This document shows, in pieces, positions 53,317-62,114 of a DNA stretch of 64,000 nucleotides. The notes under the pieces are model-generated. The model saw only the letters and a list, made by a program, of their open reading frames with translations. It was not told the DNA's origin and made no database searches. The stretch comes from Paenisporosarcina sp. OV554 (GTDB taxonomy: Bacteria > Bacillota > Bacilli > Bacillales_A > Planococcaceae). Both the position numbers and the translations under genes were made by a program. Position 1 is the stretch's first letter, and each line of letters opens with the position of its first letter. The stretch spans positions 124,001 to 188,000 of the forward strand of contig NZ_QBUC01000006.1 of the NCBI RefSeq assembly GCF_003058165.1. Direction: 5' to 3'.

Positions 53317-53586
53317 ATGGCTAAAAAATCAAAAGTTGCAAAAGCCAAAAAGCAACAAAAGATGGTTGAACATTATGCGGTGCTTCGCAATAAACTGAAA
53401 CAAGAAGGTAACTATTTAGCTTTAAACAAGCTTCCTAAGAACTCTTCTCCAACAAGATTGAAAAACCGATGTGCATTGACTGGCAGACCAAGAGGATATA
53501 TGCGAAAATTCAACATGTCACGGATCGCTTTCAGGGAACTGGCACACAAGGGTCAACTACCAGGAATAAAGAAAGCAAGTTGGTAA
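53317..53586 (+). CDS. rpsN: Zinc-independent 30S ribosomal protein S14
   Basis: 89 residues. [31 protein letters not shown], then [37 protein letters not shown]. This is the long S14 form without the zinc CxxC pairs, as in YhzA/RpsN2. It replaces zinc S14 at zinc limitation. AAGGAGG precedes the ATG. The Zur box lies 24 bases upstream. Confidence 0.95.
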   Translation: MAKKSKVAKAKKQQKMVEHYAVLRNKLKQEGNYLALNKLPKNSSPTRLKNRCALTGRPRGYMRKFNMSRIAFRELAHKGQLPGIKKASW

Positions 53587-53647
53587 CATTCTAATCATTC
53601 CTTTCATACGATGACTAATTTCAAAATCAAATAATTGAGGTAAAAAA

Positions 53648-54001
53648 ATGAATGAGAAGTTAATGGGTTTTTTATTAAGAAGTGAGATCGGTAAGATCGC
53701 GGAAGAAAAGAGGAAACTTTATCAATTTATAGTCGATGAAGAGAATCAACTGGCCCTAAGAGCAGATACAGCTGATCAATTTCTCCAACTATTGGCTACA
53801 CACTCCCCTTATGAACTCGCATCCTATCATTTTAACTTGCCTTCAGAAAAGGTCTTTCGTCTTATGAATAAAATTGAAGCAGAGTTAAATGAAAGAATCC
53901 AAGCAAGATACAAAAAGGTGAAGTGGATTGACTATACCAATCACAGCAAACAAACGAACTTCGGAGATCATAAAAAATATGTATTTTTGTTTGTCAATTA
54001 A
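53648..54001 (+). CDS. Uncharacterised 117-residue protein behind rpsN
   Basis: Weak ribosome binding site TTGAGGTAAAAAA. Mainly helical: LRSEIGKIAEEKRKLYQFIVDEENQLALRADTADQFLQLLATHSPYELASYHFNLPSEKVFRLMNKIEAEL. The segment YELASYHFNLPSEKVFRLMNKIEAEL could be a helix-turn-helix. It is 61 bases after rpsN without an intervening terminator, so it may belong to the Zur regulon. I do not recognise the family. Confidence 0.55.
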   Translation: MNEKLMGFLLRSEIGKIAEEKRKLYQFIVDEENQLALRADTADQFLQLLATHSPYELASYHFNLPSEKVFRLMNKIEAELNERIQARYKKVKWIDYTNHSKQTNFGDHKKYVFLFVN

Positions 54002-54103
54002 ATGGCTAACTCAAAACGCTTCAGAATCCTCCTGAATCACTCATTGCTGTCACTTTAGCCAGTATTTTGCACTTATTTTAAGTACTATTTTGCACATGCA
54101 AAC

Positions 54104-54149
54104 GTTAAAACCCAGCTATCTCCACATGAGAGAATTAGCTGGGTTTCTT
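54104..54149. terminator. Terminator after the Zur cluster
   Basis: AAACCCAGCTA / TAGCTGGGTTT stem (54108-54118, 54136-54146) with an inner TCTC/GAGA hairpin. Usable in both directions. Confidence 0.8.
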
Positions 54150-54275
54150 CATTATTTACGTCCAATCACTAAGCTAGTTCGTGCAGCTTCTATGACTTCT
54201 GTGGTAATGGATTTCAGGGTAAAATTTCTCATTATTATAGAATTGAAGTCCTCAATGTTCATCAATCAAAATAAA

Positions 54276-55667
54276 TCATCTGTTAGTCTCTACATCATTT
54301 TTTTGAGCATCTACTGGAACACGCTTGCCTATTCCAAAAGCGTAAAAACTAATGACAATGATGCCTAGGAAAACAATCCCTACAATAAGTGACATACGTG
54401 TATCATCATTAAACCACATACCGATTAATACCATAATTAAAAAGGCGATAGTTAAGTAGTTGGTCACCGGTGCAAAAGGCATTTTGAATGGATGCTTGTC
54501 CATTTCGGCTCCTCTAATTTTTCTGAATCGAATTTGACTGATCAGAATAACAAACCATGGAACCATACCTGGAAGTACACTCGCACTGTATACATGCACA
54601 AATAAATTTTCTGGTGCAATGTAACTTAAAATAACACCAATTGCTAAACCAATTAGTACACCAAACGTACCGACTAACGGCACACCTTGACGAGATAGTT
54701 TCGTAAAGAATTTTGGTGCTTGACCATTTATTCCCAATGTATAAAGCATGCGTCCTCCACTATAAATACCACTATTACATCCTGACATTGCGGCTGTGAT
54801 TACGACAAAGTTAATAATTCCAGCTGCTGCTGTAATACCAATTTTCGCAAAAGTTGCAACAAACGGGCTGCCAATTGAACCTAGTTGATCCCAAGGGTAA
54901 ACCGTTACAATAACAAAAATCGCACCAACATAGAAGATTAAAATACGCCAAATAATACTTTGAATCGCTTTTGTTAACGTTTTTTGCGGATCTTTTGCTT
55001 CACCAGCTGTAATCCCAATTAGTTCAACACCTTGATAAGCTGCGATTACTAACGATAGTGCAAAGAAGAACCCTGACCAGCCACCAGCAAAGAAGCCTCC
55101 ATTTTCCCAAAGGTTAGATATTCCGATTGCGTCTCCTCCGTTACCTAATCCGAAGAAAATAAGACCAATTCCCGCAACAATCATCAATACAATTGTAACG
55201 ATTTTAATCATCGCAAACCAAAATTCAAATTCACCAAATACTTTAACGGAAATTAAGTTCGCTGCACCAAGAATCACCATTGCGATGATACCCGGTATCC
55301 ACGCAGGTAAATCTGGAAACCAGTACTGCATGTATGTTCCAACTGCAATTACTTCTGCCATCCCAACAATAACCCACTGGAACCAGTTACTCCATGCCGT
55401 GATATAACCTGCTAATGGATGTATGTATTTATGGCCAAAGGTCGCGAATGAACCTGCACTTGGTTCTAAATACAACATTTCCCCCATTGCACGCATAATG
55501 AAAAATATAAAAATCCCTGCGATTGCATAGGCAAGTAGTACTGATGGACCCGTCCATTCAATCGTTTTTGCTGAACCCATAAATAAACCAACACCAATTG
55601 TACCGCCCAAAGCAATCATCTGAATATGACGCGCTTCCAAGCCTCTCTTCAATTCTTTGTTTGCCAC
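54276..55667 (-). CDS. Amino-acid permease (APC superfamily)
   Basis: 463 residues from GTG 55665-55667 with GGAGGG upstream; a longer in-frame start at 55730 lacks a ribosome binding site. [47 protein letters not shown] is the typical start of the AnsP/RocE/GabP-type transporters. Twelve helices follow, with [18 protein letters not shown] in the middle. The substrate is uncertain. It is divergent from the second permease gene, with 840 bases between the starts. Confidence 0.87.
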   Translation of the reverse strand: MANKELKRGLEARHIQMIALGGTIGVGLFMGSAKTIEWTGPSVLLAYAIAGIFIFFIMRAMGEMLYLEPSAGSFATFGHKYIHPLAGYITAWSNWFQWVIVGMAEVIAVGTYMQYWFPDLPAWIPGIIAMVILGAANLISVKVFGEFEFWFAMIKIVTIVLMIVAGIGLIFFGLGNGGDAIGISNLWENGGFFAGGWSGFFFALSLVIAAYQGVELIGITAGEAKDPQKTLTKAIQSIIWRILIFYVGAIFVIVTVYPWDQLGSIGSPFVATFAKIGITAAAGIINFVVITAAMSGCNSGIYSGGRMLYTLGINGQAPKFFTKLSRQGVPLVGTFGVLIGLAIGVILSYIAPENLFVHVYSASVLPGMVPWFVILISQIRFRKIRGAEMDKHPFKMPFAPVTNYLTIAFLIMVLIGMWFNDDTRMSLIVGIVFLGIIVISFYAFGIGKRVPVDAQKNDVETNR

Positions 55668-56463
55668 TCCGTTCCCTCCTCTTACACAATTACTTGCTAT
55701 TCGGTGGTGAAATGATGAACCAGGCATCACTTTTTCAATCTATCAAGCTACTTCCTAGGATCATTCCTCACTTATTATTAAGAATTCCTAACTGCTTAAA
55801 AGAATATTCATCTTTCCTTTGAAATCTATCACACATGTATTACTTATATTATAATAATAAATTTTTCATCAGAATACAATTGTATTTCTCAGTAAAACAC
55901 TTATCAATCAATATTTATCGATAATATATAAAACAGTACTGTTAGTAGAAATAAAAAAATGTTTTTTCTAAATAGTATTAATTTTCTATAACTATTCAGT
56001 AAATACTTCTTAGTTATAGAAAATCTATATGTACGAATATTTGTTATTGAATCTATAATTAAACATCGTGACCTATCATTATTAATAGTTTCTTCTTTTT
56101 ATCTAAACTCCCACTCTTCTAAAACACCCGTTTTTCATCTAAATCAATATTTCAAACCAACCTTTTATCTGTTAAACAATAATTATTGAATGGCAATGAT
56201 GTTTTACATTTTCTCCAACATTTTTTTCAAGAAATTCGGGAAAAATTAATTACTTTTGCGGTATAATAAAATAGAGTCTTTCTACAAGTCTATACTATTT
56301 ATATTTTGTGAACTTTGCAACATTTCTTTCGTTTTGAATTTGCGAAACATTATTAGTGGTATAAATGATGTGGAATTATACCCTAAGAGTTTTGTGGACA
56401 GGCATTTCGAAATAAAACTAAACGGTTGTACACGTGGATGTGAAAAGTTTATTTTATCAAAAT
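55668..56463. other. 800-base AT-rich intergenic region between two amino-acid permeases
   Basis: Very AT-rich with no credible gene. It should hold both divergent promoters and any operators. No T-box or riboswitch core was seen. A small ORF near 56256-56465 is not supported by a ribosome binding site. Confidence 0.4.
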
Positions 56464-56477
56464 AGTAAACGCTTACA
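56464..56477 (+). promoter_or_regulatory. Candidate CcpA cre site before the second permease
   Basis: AGTAAACGCTTACA; its complement TGTAAGCGTTTACT fits cre (TGWAANCGNTNWCA) except the last base. It lies 33 bases before the ATG, where CcpA could block initiation or elongation. Confidence 0.5.
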
Positions 56478-56509
56478 TTTTTATGGAATTAAAACATGGG
56501 GGTAGTTGA

Positions 56510-57931
56510 ATGATCCAAACTCAAGAGTTAAAAAGGGAATTAAAGGGCCGCCATTTATCTATGATTGCGCTTGGCGGGGTTATTGGAACAGGGTTATTCT
56601 TGGGATCAGGTTTTACAATTGGTGAAGCTGGACCAGGTGGAGCAATAACAGCATACATATTTGGTGGGTTTGTCATGTATTTAACGATGCTTTGCCTTGG
56701 TGAATTAGCGGTTTCACTGCCTGACGCAGGCTCATATCAAACTTATGCAACGAAGTATATTTCTCCTTCGACAGGTTATATGATTGGCTGGATGTCATGG
56801 CTTAACTGGTCTGTTACGATCGGTTTGGAGTTAATTACGGTTAGTATTTTGATGAAACGCTGGTTTCCAGATGTATCACCTTGGATATGGTGTGTCCTTT
56901 TTGCGGTTCTACTTTTTGCCATTAATGCTTTATCTACAAAAAGCTTTGCAGAAGTGGAATTCTGGTTTGCAGGAATAAAGGTAGTAACGATTATTGCGTT
57001 TATTCTTTTAGGTGGCGCGGCCATGTTCGGATTTTTAGAAATGAATGGAAGTTCCCAAGCTCCAATGCTTTCTAACTTTACTAATAACGGCGGATTGTTT
57101 CCAAATGGTGTACTCGCCATCCTAATAACGATGATAGGGGTTAATTTCTCTTTTCAAGGAACAGAATTAGTTGGAATTGCAGCAGGCGAAAGTGAAGATC
57201 CTGAAAAAAATATTCCAAAGGCAATCAATAATACGATTTGGCGCATATTAGTGTTTTTTGTACTTGCCATGTTTGTCCTTGCAGGTTTATTTCCATGGCA
57301 AGAGGCTGGTTTGGTTGAAAGTCCATTTGTCGTCGTGTTTGATAAAATTGGTATCCCTTATGCGGCAGATATCATGAATTTTGTAATTATTACAGCTGTT
57401 CTATCAGTAGCAAACTCTGGACTCTACGCAACGTCTCGTATGCTTTGGTCCATGTCAAATAAAGGAATGATTAGCAAACGGTTTGGTAAACTAACGAAAA
57501 ATGGAGTTCCAATGAATGCATTGATTGTAAGTATGCTTGTAGGTTGCTTATCTTTATTATGCGGAGTATTTGCAGAGGATACTGTTTACCTATGGCTACT
57601 TTCAATCGCAGGTTTTGGATGTGTAGTGGTGTGGGCATCCATAGCCCTCTCAAGCTATCTTGGTCGCAAAGCTTTTATCAATCAAGGTGGACAGGTAAAA
57701 GATTTAAAATTCAAAATGCCACTTTATCCGATTGTTCCACTTTTAGCTTTTGGGTTAAATTGCTTAATCCTTATAAGTCTAGCATTCATTCCTGAACAAA
57801 GAATAGCCTTGTATTGCGGTGTACCTTTCATGCTTGCATGCTATCTTTATTATCATCTTGTAGCGAAGCACAAAATGCAGGAACCAATTTCTATTAATCA
57901 ACCCAAATTTACCGAATTGAAAAAAGTGTAA
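56510..57931 (+). CDS. Amino-acid permease (APC superfamily, LysP/RocE-like)
   Basis: 473 residues, GGGGGTAGTTGA before the ATG. ELKRELKGRHLSMIALGGVIGTGLFLGSGFTIGEAGPGGAITAYIFGG is the first helix region; SVANSGLYATSRMLWSMSNKG is a mid-protein motif. Twelve helices. It is a close relative of the transporter on the other side of the gap but not a recent duplicate. A cre site upstream suggests carbon-source control. Substrate is uncertain (Lys, Arg, His or GABA carriers share this sequence). Confidence 0.87.
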   Translation: MIQTQELKRELKGRHLSMIALGGVIGTGLFLGSGFTIGEAGPGGAITAYIFGGFVMYLTMLCLGELAVSLPDAGSYQTYATKYISPSTGYMIGWMSWLNWSVTIGLELITVSILMKRWFPDVSPWIWCVLFAVLLFAINALSTKSFAEVEFWFAGIKVVTIIAFILLGGAAMFGFLEMNGSSQAPMLSNFTNNGGLFPNGVLAILITMIGVNFSFQGTELVGIAAGESEDPEKNIPKAINNTIWRILVFFVLAMFVLAGLFPWQEAGLVESPFVVVFDKIGIPYAADIMNFVIITAVLSVANSGLYATSRMLWSMSNKGMISKRFGKLTKNGVPMNALIVSMLVGCLSLLCGVFAEDTVYLWLLSIAGFGCVVVWASIALSSYLGRKAFINQGGQVKDLKFKMPLYPIVPLLAFGLNCLILISLAFIPEQRIALYCGVPFMLACYLYYHLVAKHKMQEPISINQPKFTELKKV

Positions 57932-58243
57932 TAGGTTAACGACGAAGTGATACATCTATGTTAAGGAAGTTCCTCACCCGCAACCCAGTGGGGGGGTTGC
58001 TCAATCTTTCGCCATATTTAATAGTGCTTATTAATCAATACAATGATTTTTCGACATTTTACCTATTGGATTTCCAACCGATTGGAATACCTTTTATAAA
58101 GGACTGTTCCTTAGTATTTGCTACAGTTCTCTCTAAACAGCGTCCAATTGGGAATAACTTTCAAATTAATAACCTAATGAAAACACTTTATTCACATTAA
58201 ATTTTTCTTCAAATAATTAATTACGTAAGGAATATCCAAATAT
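57932..58243. other. Intergenic region downstream of the permease
   Basis: Includes a GCAACCC / GGGTTGC hairpin near 57979-58000, the probable terminator of the permease gene. A plus-strand 80-codon ORF here has no ribosome binding site and no family resemblance, so I do not call it. Confidence 0.4.
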
Positions 58244-58283
58244 AAAAAGCCTAATTTCTCCCTTAGACATGGAGAAATTAGGC
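58244..58283 (-). terminator. Terminator of the quinone reductase gene
   Basis: Perfect 13-bp stem GCCTAATTTCTCC / GGAGAAATTAGGC with T5 on the minus strand. Confidence 0.85.
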
Positions 58284-58338
58284 ATTTGTTACTTAATAAA
58301 CGCGCCGACTGCGGAAAAAAAAGACTTATTTTCATTCT

Positions 58339-58926
58339 TTAACGGTCTATTATTTTGAAATAACGATATATTTTATTTAATTTCTCGTCATGCCTTCCCT
58401 TCAGATTTTCCATATTCCCAAATTCAAAAAACTTCACTTTTTTTATCCCCACATAATTAAATAAGGCTTTCTTCATTAATACTTTGTGGGCATTATTCAA
58501 CCAGAACAAAGGATAATGCGTAGGCCCCTTCATCGTTGAAATACAAACAACCGACTTCCCCTTCAAAAGTCCTTCTGGCAGAAGTCCGCCCTTATCTTTG
58601 TAGGCAAATTCTGAAGCAAACATTTGGTCTATATACCCCAAAAGCATAGCTGGAGGCCGTCCCCACCAGATCGGATATATGAAAACTATTTTATCGGCCC
58701 AAATAATTTGTTCTCTATACTTTTCAAGTTGGGGATCGGAGTGCATATCCCTTCTGCGTTTCTTCTCATTGAAAACTAGGATCGGATTAAACTCCTCCTC
58801 ATATAAATCCAGCACCTTTATCTCCGCTTTATTGGGGTTCTCACTGCTTCCTTGGATAACCTTTTGAAAAAATGCATAACTTAGGCTCCGATGATTTGGA
58901 TGCGTATATATAACCAGCGTTTTCAC
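58339..58926 (-). CDS. NAD(P)H-quinone oxidoreductase, flavodoxin fold (YwrO/KefF/MdaB-like)
   Basis: 195 residues from a GTG with GAGGTG upstream. LVIYTHPNHRSLSYAFFQKVI and DKIVFIYPIWWGRPPAMLLGYIDQMF give the FMN-binding elements; AYKDKGGLLPEGLLKGKS is the flavodoxin_2 loop. It reduces quinones by two electrons, probably for detoxification. It is divergent from a MarR regulator gene with two operator-like palindromes between them. Confidence 0.87.
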   Translation of the reverse strand: MKTLVIYTHPNHRSLSYAFFQKVIQGSSENPNKAEIKVLDLYEEEFNPILVFNEKKRRRDMHSDPQLEKYREQIIWADKIVFIYPIWWGRPPAMLLGYIDQMFASEFAYKDKGGLLPEGLLKGKSVVCISTMKGPTHYPLFWLNNAHKVLMKKALFNYVGIKKVKFFEFGNMENLKGRHDEKLNKIYRYFKIIDR

Positions 58927-58942
58927 TGTACCACCTCTTTAC

Positions 58943-59025
58943 TTATCATTTGATAAACAAATCGTAACACATTCTTTTTTAGTTATCAAATGATAATTGT
59001 TTTATGACAACTATTTTGTTATATT
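58943..59025. promoter_or_regulatory. Twin operator and marR promoter in the divergent region
   Basis: TTATCATTTGATAA (58943-58956) and TTATCAAATGATAA (58983-58996) are the same 14-mer in opposite orientation, each with 6-base inverted arms, centres 40 bases apart. The marR promoter is TTGTTT (58997-59002), 17 bases, TATATT (59020-59025). The operators abut the start regions of both divergent genes, as in autoregulated MarR pairs. Confidence 0.75.
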
Positions 59026-59045
59026 GTAAGTAAGAGGTGATCCTT

Positions 59046-59489
59046 TTGGACAAAAATGCTTTATTTCATAAATTCGTGGCCTTTACTACTTCTGTTCATC
59101 AAGTGACGCATGAAATTACAAAAGATGTTAAATCCGATGCCATAACCCCCGTTCAACATAGTATTCTTGAATATATAGCGGTTAGTCAGCCCGTTACCAT
59201 TAGTCAAATTAGTGATTGTCAGAATATGTCCATGCCTAACACGAGCCGTGAACTGAAAAAACTAAGCGAAAAAAATCTATGCGAAAAATTTGCCGTTGCC
59301 GAAGATCGACGAAAGCAATATATCCGTCTTTCCAAAGAAGGGGAAGTCATGATGACCGAAGCCTTTAAACATATAGAAGCCCGTTTTCTGCAACGGATAA
59401 AGGAGGCGTCCGATGTAGATTTAGAAGAAATTAACCGGTCGCTGGATGTGCTTCACTCAAAAGTGTTTTATTCAAGTAAACCATTGTGA
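59046..59489 (+). CDS. MarR-family transcriptional regulator
   Basis: 147 residues, TTG start at 59046 with AGAGGTGAT 4-7 bases upstream; a GTG at 59037 is less likely. Winged HTH: ISQISDCQNMSMPNTSRELKKLSEKNLCEKF, then DRRKQYIRLSKEGEVMM as the wing. It should repress the divergent quinone reductase and itself, and release upon binding a phenolic or electrophile. Confidence 0.88.
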   Translation: MDKNALFHKFVAFTTSVHQVTHEITKDVKSDAITPVQHSILEYIAVSQPVTISQISDCQNMSMPNTSRELKKLSEKNLCEKFAVAEDRRKQYIRLSKEGEVMMTEAFKHIEARFLQRIKEASDVDLEEINRSLDVLHSKVFYSSKPL

Positions 59490-59530
59490 AGGAGGAAAGG
59501 CCTATCGTGAGGCACCTCCGTATAAACGAC

Positions 59531-59567
59531 GACAAGCTCTTTCCCTATTGGGAGGAGCTTGTCTTTT
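59531..59567 (+). terminator. Terminator of the marR gene
   Basis: GACAAGCTC / GAGCTTGTC arms, CTTTCCC-type inner pairing and T-run. Confidence 0.85.
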
Positions 59568-59689
59568 CACATCTCTATCCCGTTACTTGAATAAGTAAAG
59601 GCTTTACTCCTTATTGAAGTAAGCGCCCGTTTATGGATTGGTTTATGTGATTTTTCTTGAAGAAAAGCACCCTCTAGTTAAAAGCAAAC

Positions 59690-59850
59690 TCATAATTCCT
59701 TTGTCATAAATACGCTATTTGGGTCATCATAATTTGAAAACGGCTTACAATATGGGAATCCGAAACTTGTATATAGTCTTTTTGCTTGTTCGAAAGAATC
59801 CATTGATCAAACCCGTTTCCAAACTTATACGTCGATTGGCTTGTGCTACC
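59690..59850 (-). pseudogene. Decayed copy of the GNAT acetyltransferase gene
   Basis: About 150 bases align to the 3' end of the GNAT gene at 19514-19978, e.g. CATAAATACGCTATTTGGGTC and GTTCGAAAGAATCCAT shared. Small indels and substitutions break the frame (two extra bases near 59807 and the missing N-terminal two thirds). It is a degenerate second copy, oriented the same way. The rest of 59568-60118 holds only hairpins. Confidence 0.78.
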
Positions 59851-59961
59851 CCTAGAACAGAAAAAGACTAAATCATAAGTTAACCTTTTCCCTATTTGGA
59901 ATTTCTATTTATCAAATAACTTAATCCCACTTAGTTCATTGCTATTAAAACTTATAAAAAG

Positions 59962-60005
59962 CAAAAGACGATTTAACCTTTTTAGAGGCTAAATCGTCTT
60001 TTTTC
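59962..60005. terminator. Hairpin between GNAT remnant and P19-like gene
   Basis: AAGACGATTTAACC / GGCTAAATCGTCTT arms with T's on the plus strand and A's before it. Probably the terminator of the minus-strand P19-like gene as well. Confidence 0.7.
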
Positions 60006-60118
60006 TATAAAATCGCCCGAAGTTTTTTAAAAATAAGAAGTCATTCCAATTAACGAAACCCCTTCTAGAGCAGCTTTGGTTCCGCAAAGGGCAACGATTT
60101 CTGCTCGTATTTATTTAT

Positions 60119-60655
60119 TTACTTTTGAGCCTCATCATACTTAAATTCCCACTTTAAAGTCATTGGTTCATAGAACTTATTAACATCTTCAGCGTGACGA
60201 GATAAATCAGGTTCGCTGATTTGAAAAGTTAATTCATAATTTCCTGGTTCTGGTAATAAAACATTAGAGGCATAATGTGGGTCACCTGCTACCATTTGAT
60301 ACAATTGCCCTTTTTCTACATCTTCATTTGTATCAAGATTATGTATCTTATAGTCAATTGTTAGATATGGAATCCATTCACCTTTATGAAATCCAAAAGA
60401 ATTGTCTTTTGTTGCATGAATGTCGGCTTCTAAGTGAATGTTTCCTTCTTTTCCTCCACGCTCAACAGGAGCTACTTCAACTGAATGGGGCAAATAAACA
60501 GCATTAATCTCCATTCCATTTTTAATTACCTGACCAATCATTACATCTTCTCCAGCTTGACCTTCATGTTCAGAACCATGTTCTTTCTGATTAGTGCAAG
60601 CTGATAATGCTAGAAAAACTAATGATGCCAAAAATAAGACTAAGTATCTTTTCAC
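60119..60655 (-). CDS. P19/Tp34-like iron transport-associated lipoprotein
   Basis: 178 residues from a GTG (GGAGGG upstream). Signal peptide ends LALSACTNQ, a lipobox. IHLEADIHATKDNSFGFHKGEWIPYLTIDYKIHN is the core of PF10634 (P19 of Campylobacter, FetP of E. coli). It is expected to bind Cu and Fe outside the membrane and assist iron uptake. A classical Fur box lies upstream of the DoxX genes, and this is the last gene of that operon. No FetM-type permease is encoded nearby. Confidence 0.8.
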   Translation of the reverse strand: MKRYLVLFLASLVFLALSACTNQKEHGSEHEGQAGEDVMIGQVIKNGMEINAVYLPHSVEVAPVERGGKEGNIHLEADIHATKDNSFGFHKGEWIPYLTIDYKIHNLDTNEDVEKGQLYQMVAGDPHYASNVLLPEPGNYELTFQISEPDLSRHAEDVNKFYEPMTLKWEFKYDEAQK

Positions 60656-60716
60656 AAGCTATCCCTCCACATATCATTTTATTTATCATTTCTAAACTTT
60701 GTTCGAACCGCTTATT

Positions 60717-61355
60717 TTAAGATTCCTGAGTTTTTTCAGCGGAACTCGGAATTTCGTTAATACTGTCTTGAAAAATTTCTTTTAATGAATGGCTAGTGTA
60801 ATCTCTAGGTCTGTTAATAGATAAGGAAAATAAATGATCTATTTTGAAATATTGATCCAAGCTTAAACTATAAATCTGTCTTCCTCTTAATAACAAGCCA
60901 AATGCGCTTGTATAAAGGGTAAGGCTCATTACATTGATATTACCTGAGAGAAGAAAATTTATATGCATAAAGAGACAAGTCAGAATCGATGGAAGTATCA
61001 TAAATCCTGCGATGAGAAACAAACCAACTATTATTTGAACGATGGGAATGGAATAATTTAAAATTAACACGTGCTTTAAAGCTACCTCTTCAATAAAAAA
61101 TTTATAAAAATCTGGTACATTAGGTTTATCTAATGCTAGCACCAGATAATCACTAAGAAATACTCCGGGTTGAGCAAACCATGAATGCCCTGTGGAACCT
61201 CCTTTACCCAAAATCTTCGTAACTCCCGCTAAAAGCCAACCGAACCCAAATAGAATACGCATTAAAACGACTAAAGATTGAAACACGTGTTTTCCAAGTT
61301 TGGTTTGATTTGTAGTATGGAATATATCTTTAACAACTACTTCATTTTGCATCAT
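60717..61355 (-). CDS. DoxX-like membrane protein
   Basis: 212 residues with about four membrane helices. VVLMRILFGFGWLLAGVTKILGKGGSTG, VLILNYSIPIVQIIVGLFLIAGFMILPSILTCLFMHINFLLSGN are typical of DoxX/DUF-type integral proteins. These have been linked to redox and oxidative-stress roles. C-terminal ~45 residues are soluble. It lies 60 bases before the P19-like gene, in the Fur-controlled operon. Confidence 0.78.
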   Translation of the reverse strand: MMQNEVVVKDIFHTTNQTKLGKHVFQSLVVLMRILFGFGWLLAGVTKILGKGGSTGHSWFAQPGVFLSDYLVLALDKPNVPDFYKFFIEEVALKHVLILNYSIPIVQIIVGLFLIAGFMILPSILTCLFMHINFLLSGNINVMSLTLYTSAFGLLLRGRQIYSLSLDQYFKIDHLFSLSINRPRDYTSHSLKEIFQDSINEIPSSAEKTQES

Positions 61356-61422
61356 AAAGTCCTCCTGAATATTTTTAGAACGAAGTAGAATGAGTACTGA
61401 TAATCATAAGAAAAGTTCATCG

Positions 61423-61674
61423 TCAATCCAAAACATTTTTTGTAAAACAACCGATTAATAAACCTATACCTACCAATAGTTTTCCCCAAGGTACTAAAAA
61501 GTTAAATGTGTGATTAGGAATAGCTAAATTTTTTAGAAATATCACCCACCATTCTTGAACAGCCGGGTGTCCTCTTGTTACTTTTGTCAACGCACCCAAA
61601 ACCATAAGCAACAAATTATTCAATTGCTCTCTTTCCCCCGCCTGCCATGAAACACGTCTATTCGAGTTACACAC
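61423..61674 (-). pseudogene. Truncated second DoxX-family gene
   Basis: The 83 codons contain GHPAVQEWWVIFLKNLAIPNHTFNFLVPWGKLLVGIGLLIG, the central region of DoxX proteins. The N-terminal (first helices) and C-terminal parts are absent. No good ribosome binding site is before the start. Likely a remnant of a tandem DoxX pair. Confidence 0.6.
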
Positions 61675-61784
61675 TTAACACTACTAAGAGTATAGAAATA
61701 TTATTATTTTTCCTTATAGCTTAGATACCATGCTTTCCTCCTATAATTCAATATAATAAGTACAAAAAATATCATAACACAATT

Positions 61785-61803
61785 GATAATGATTTTCATT
61801 GTC
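61785..61803 (-). promoter_or_regulatory. Fur box
   Basis: GATAATGATTTTCATTGTC matches the 19-bp Fur consensus GATAATGATTATCATTATC at 17 of 19 positions. It stands about 110 bases before the DoxX remnant. The DoxX-P19 genes are presumably induced by iron shortage. Confidence 0.85.
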
Positions 61804-61942
61804 AATTAATGTGTAAAAAAACCTCTTGCTACAGAGGTAACATAGTCCCTGTTAAAGTAGAAGAGATGTTGGTTTATACAATTCTAGTTGGGGTATCCCC
61901 AACATTTTGACATGAAACCCACACAAATACATTTATTGGAAA

Positions 61943-61984
61943 CAAAAAGTCTATTTTCTCTAAGTTAAGGAGAAAATAGACTTA
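61943..61984 (-). terminator. Terminator of the third amino-acid ABC operon
   Basis: Perfect 14-bp stem AAGTCTATTTTCTC / GAGAAAATAGACTT with TTTTT on the minus strand. Confidence 0.85.
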
Positions 61985-62114
61985 ATTTGTCTTCTTCAGT
62001 TGTATTAAAACTTACGTATTGTAATATCCATCTGTAATTCAACATCTTTCACGAACTAGGCGAGTAGCCTCTATAACCTAGTACTAGATAATGTCAAAAT
62101 ACTTTTGGATCAAA

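Noticed and set aside
56256-56465. 69-codon ORF before the second permease
   Set aside because: It lies in a very AT-rich promoter region and ends at the cre-like site; no ribosome binding site.
55668-56509. T-box or other riboswitch before the permeases
   Set aside because: I looked for the T-box GGTGG-ACCGCG element and for specifier/antiterminator structure in both orientations and saw none.
57958-58200. 80-codon plus-strand ORF after the permease
   Set aside because: No ribosome binding site and no protein-like conservation visible; it overlaps a probable terminator.
61880-61905. Palindrome TTGGGGTATCCCCAA as an operator
   Set aside because: It is far from any start codon, between two convergent transcripts' ends; no partner copy was seen.
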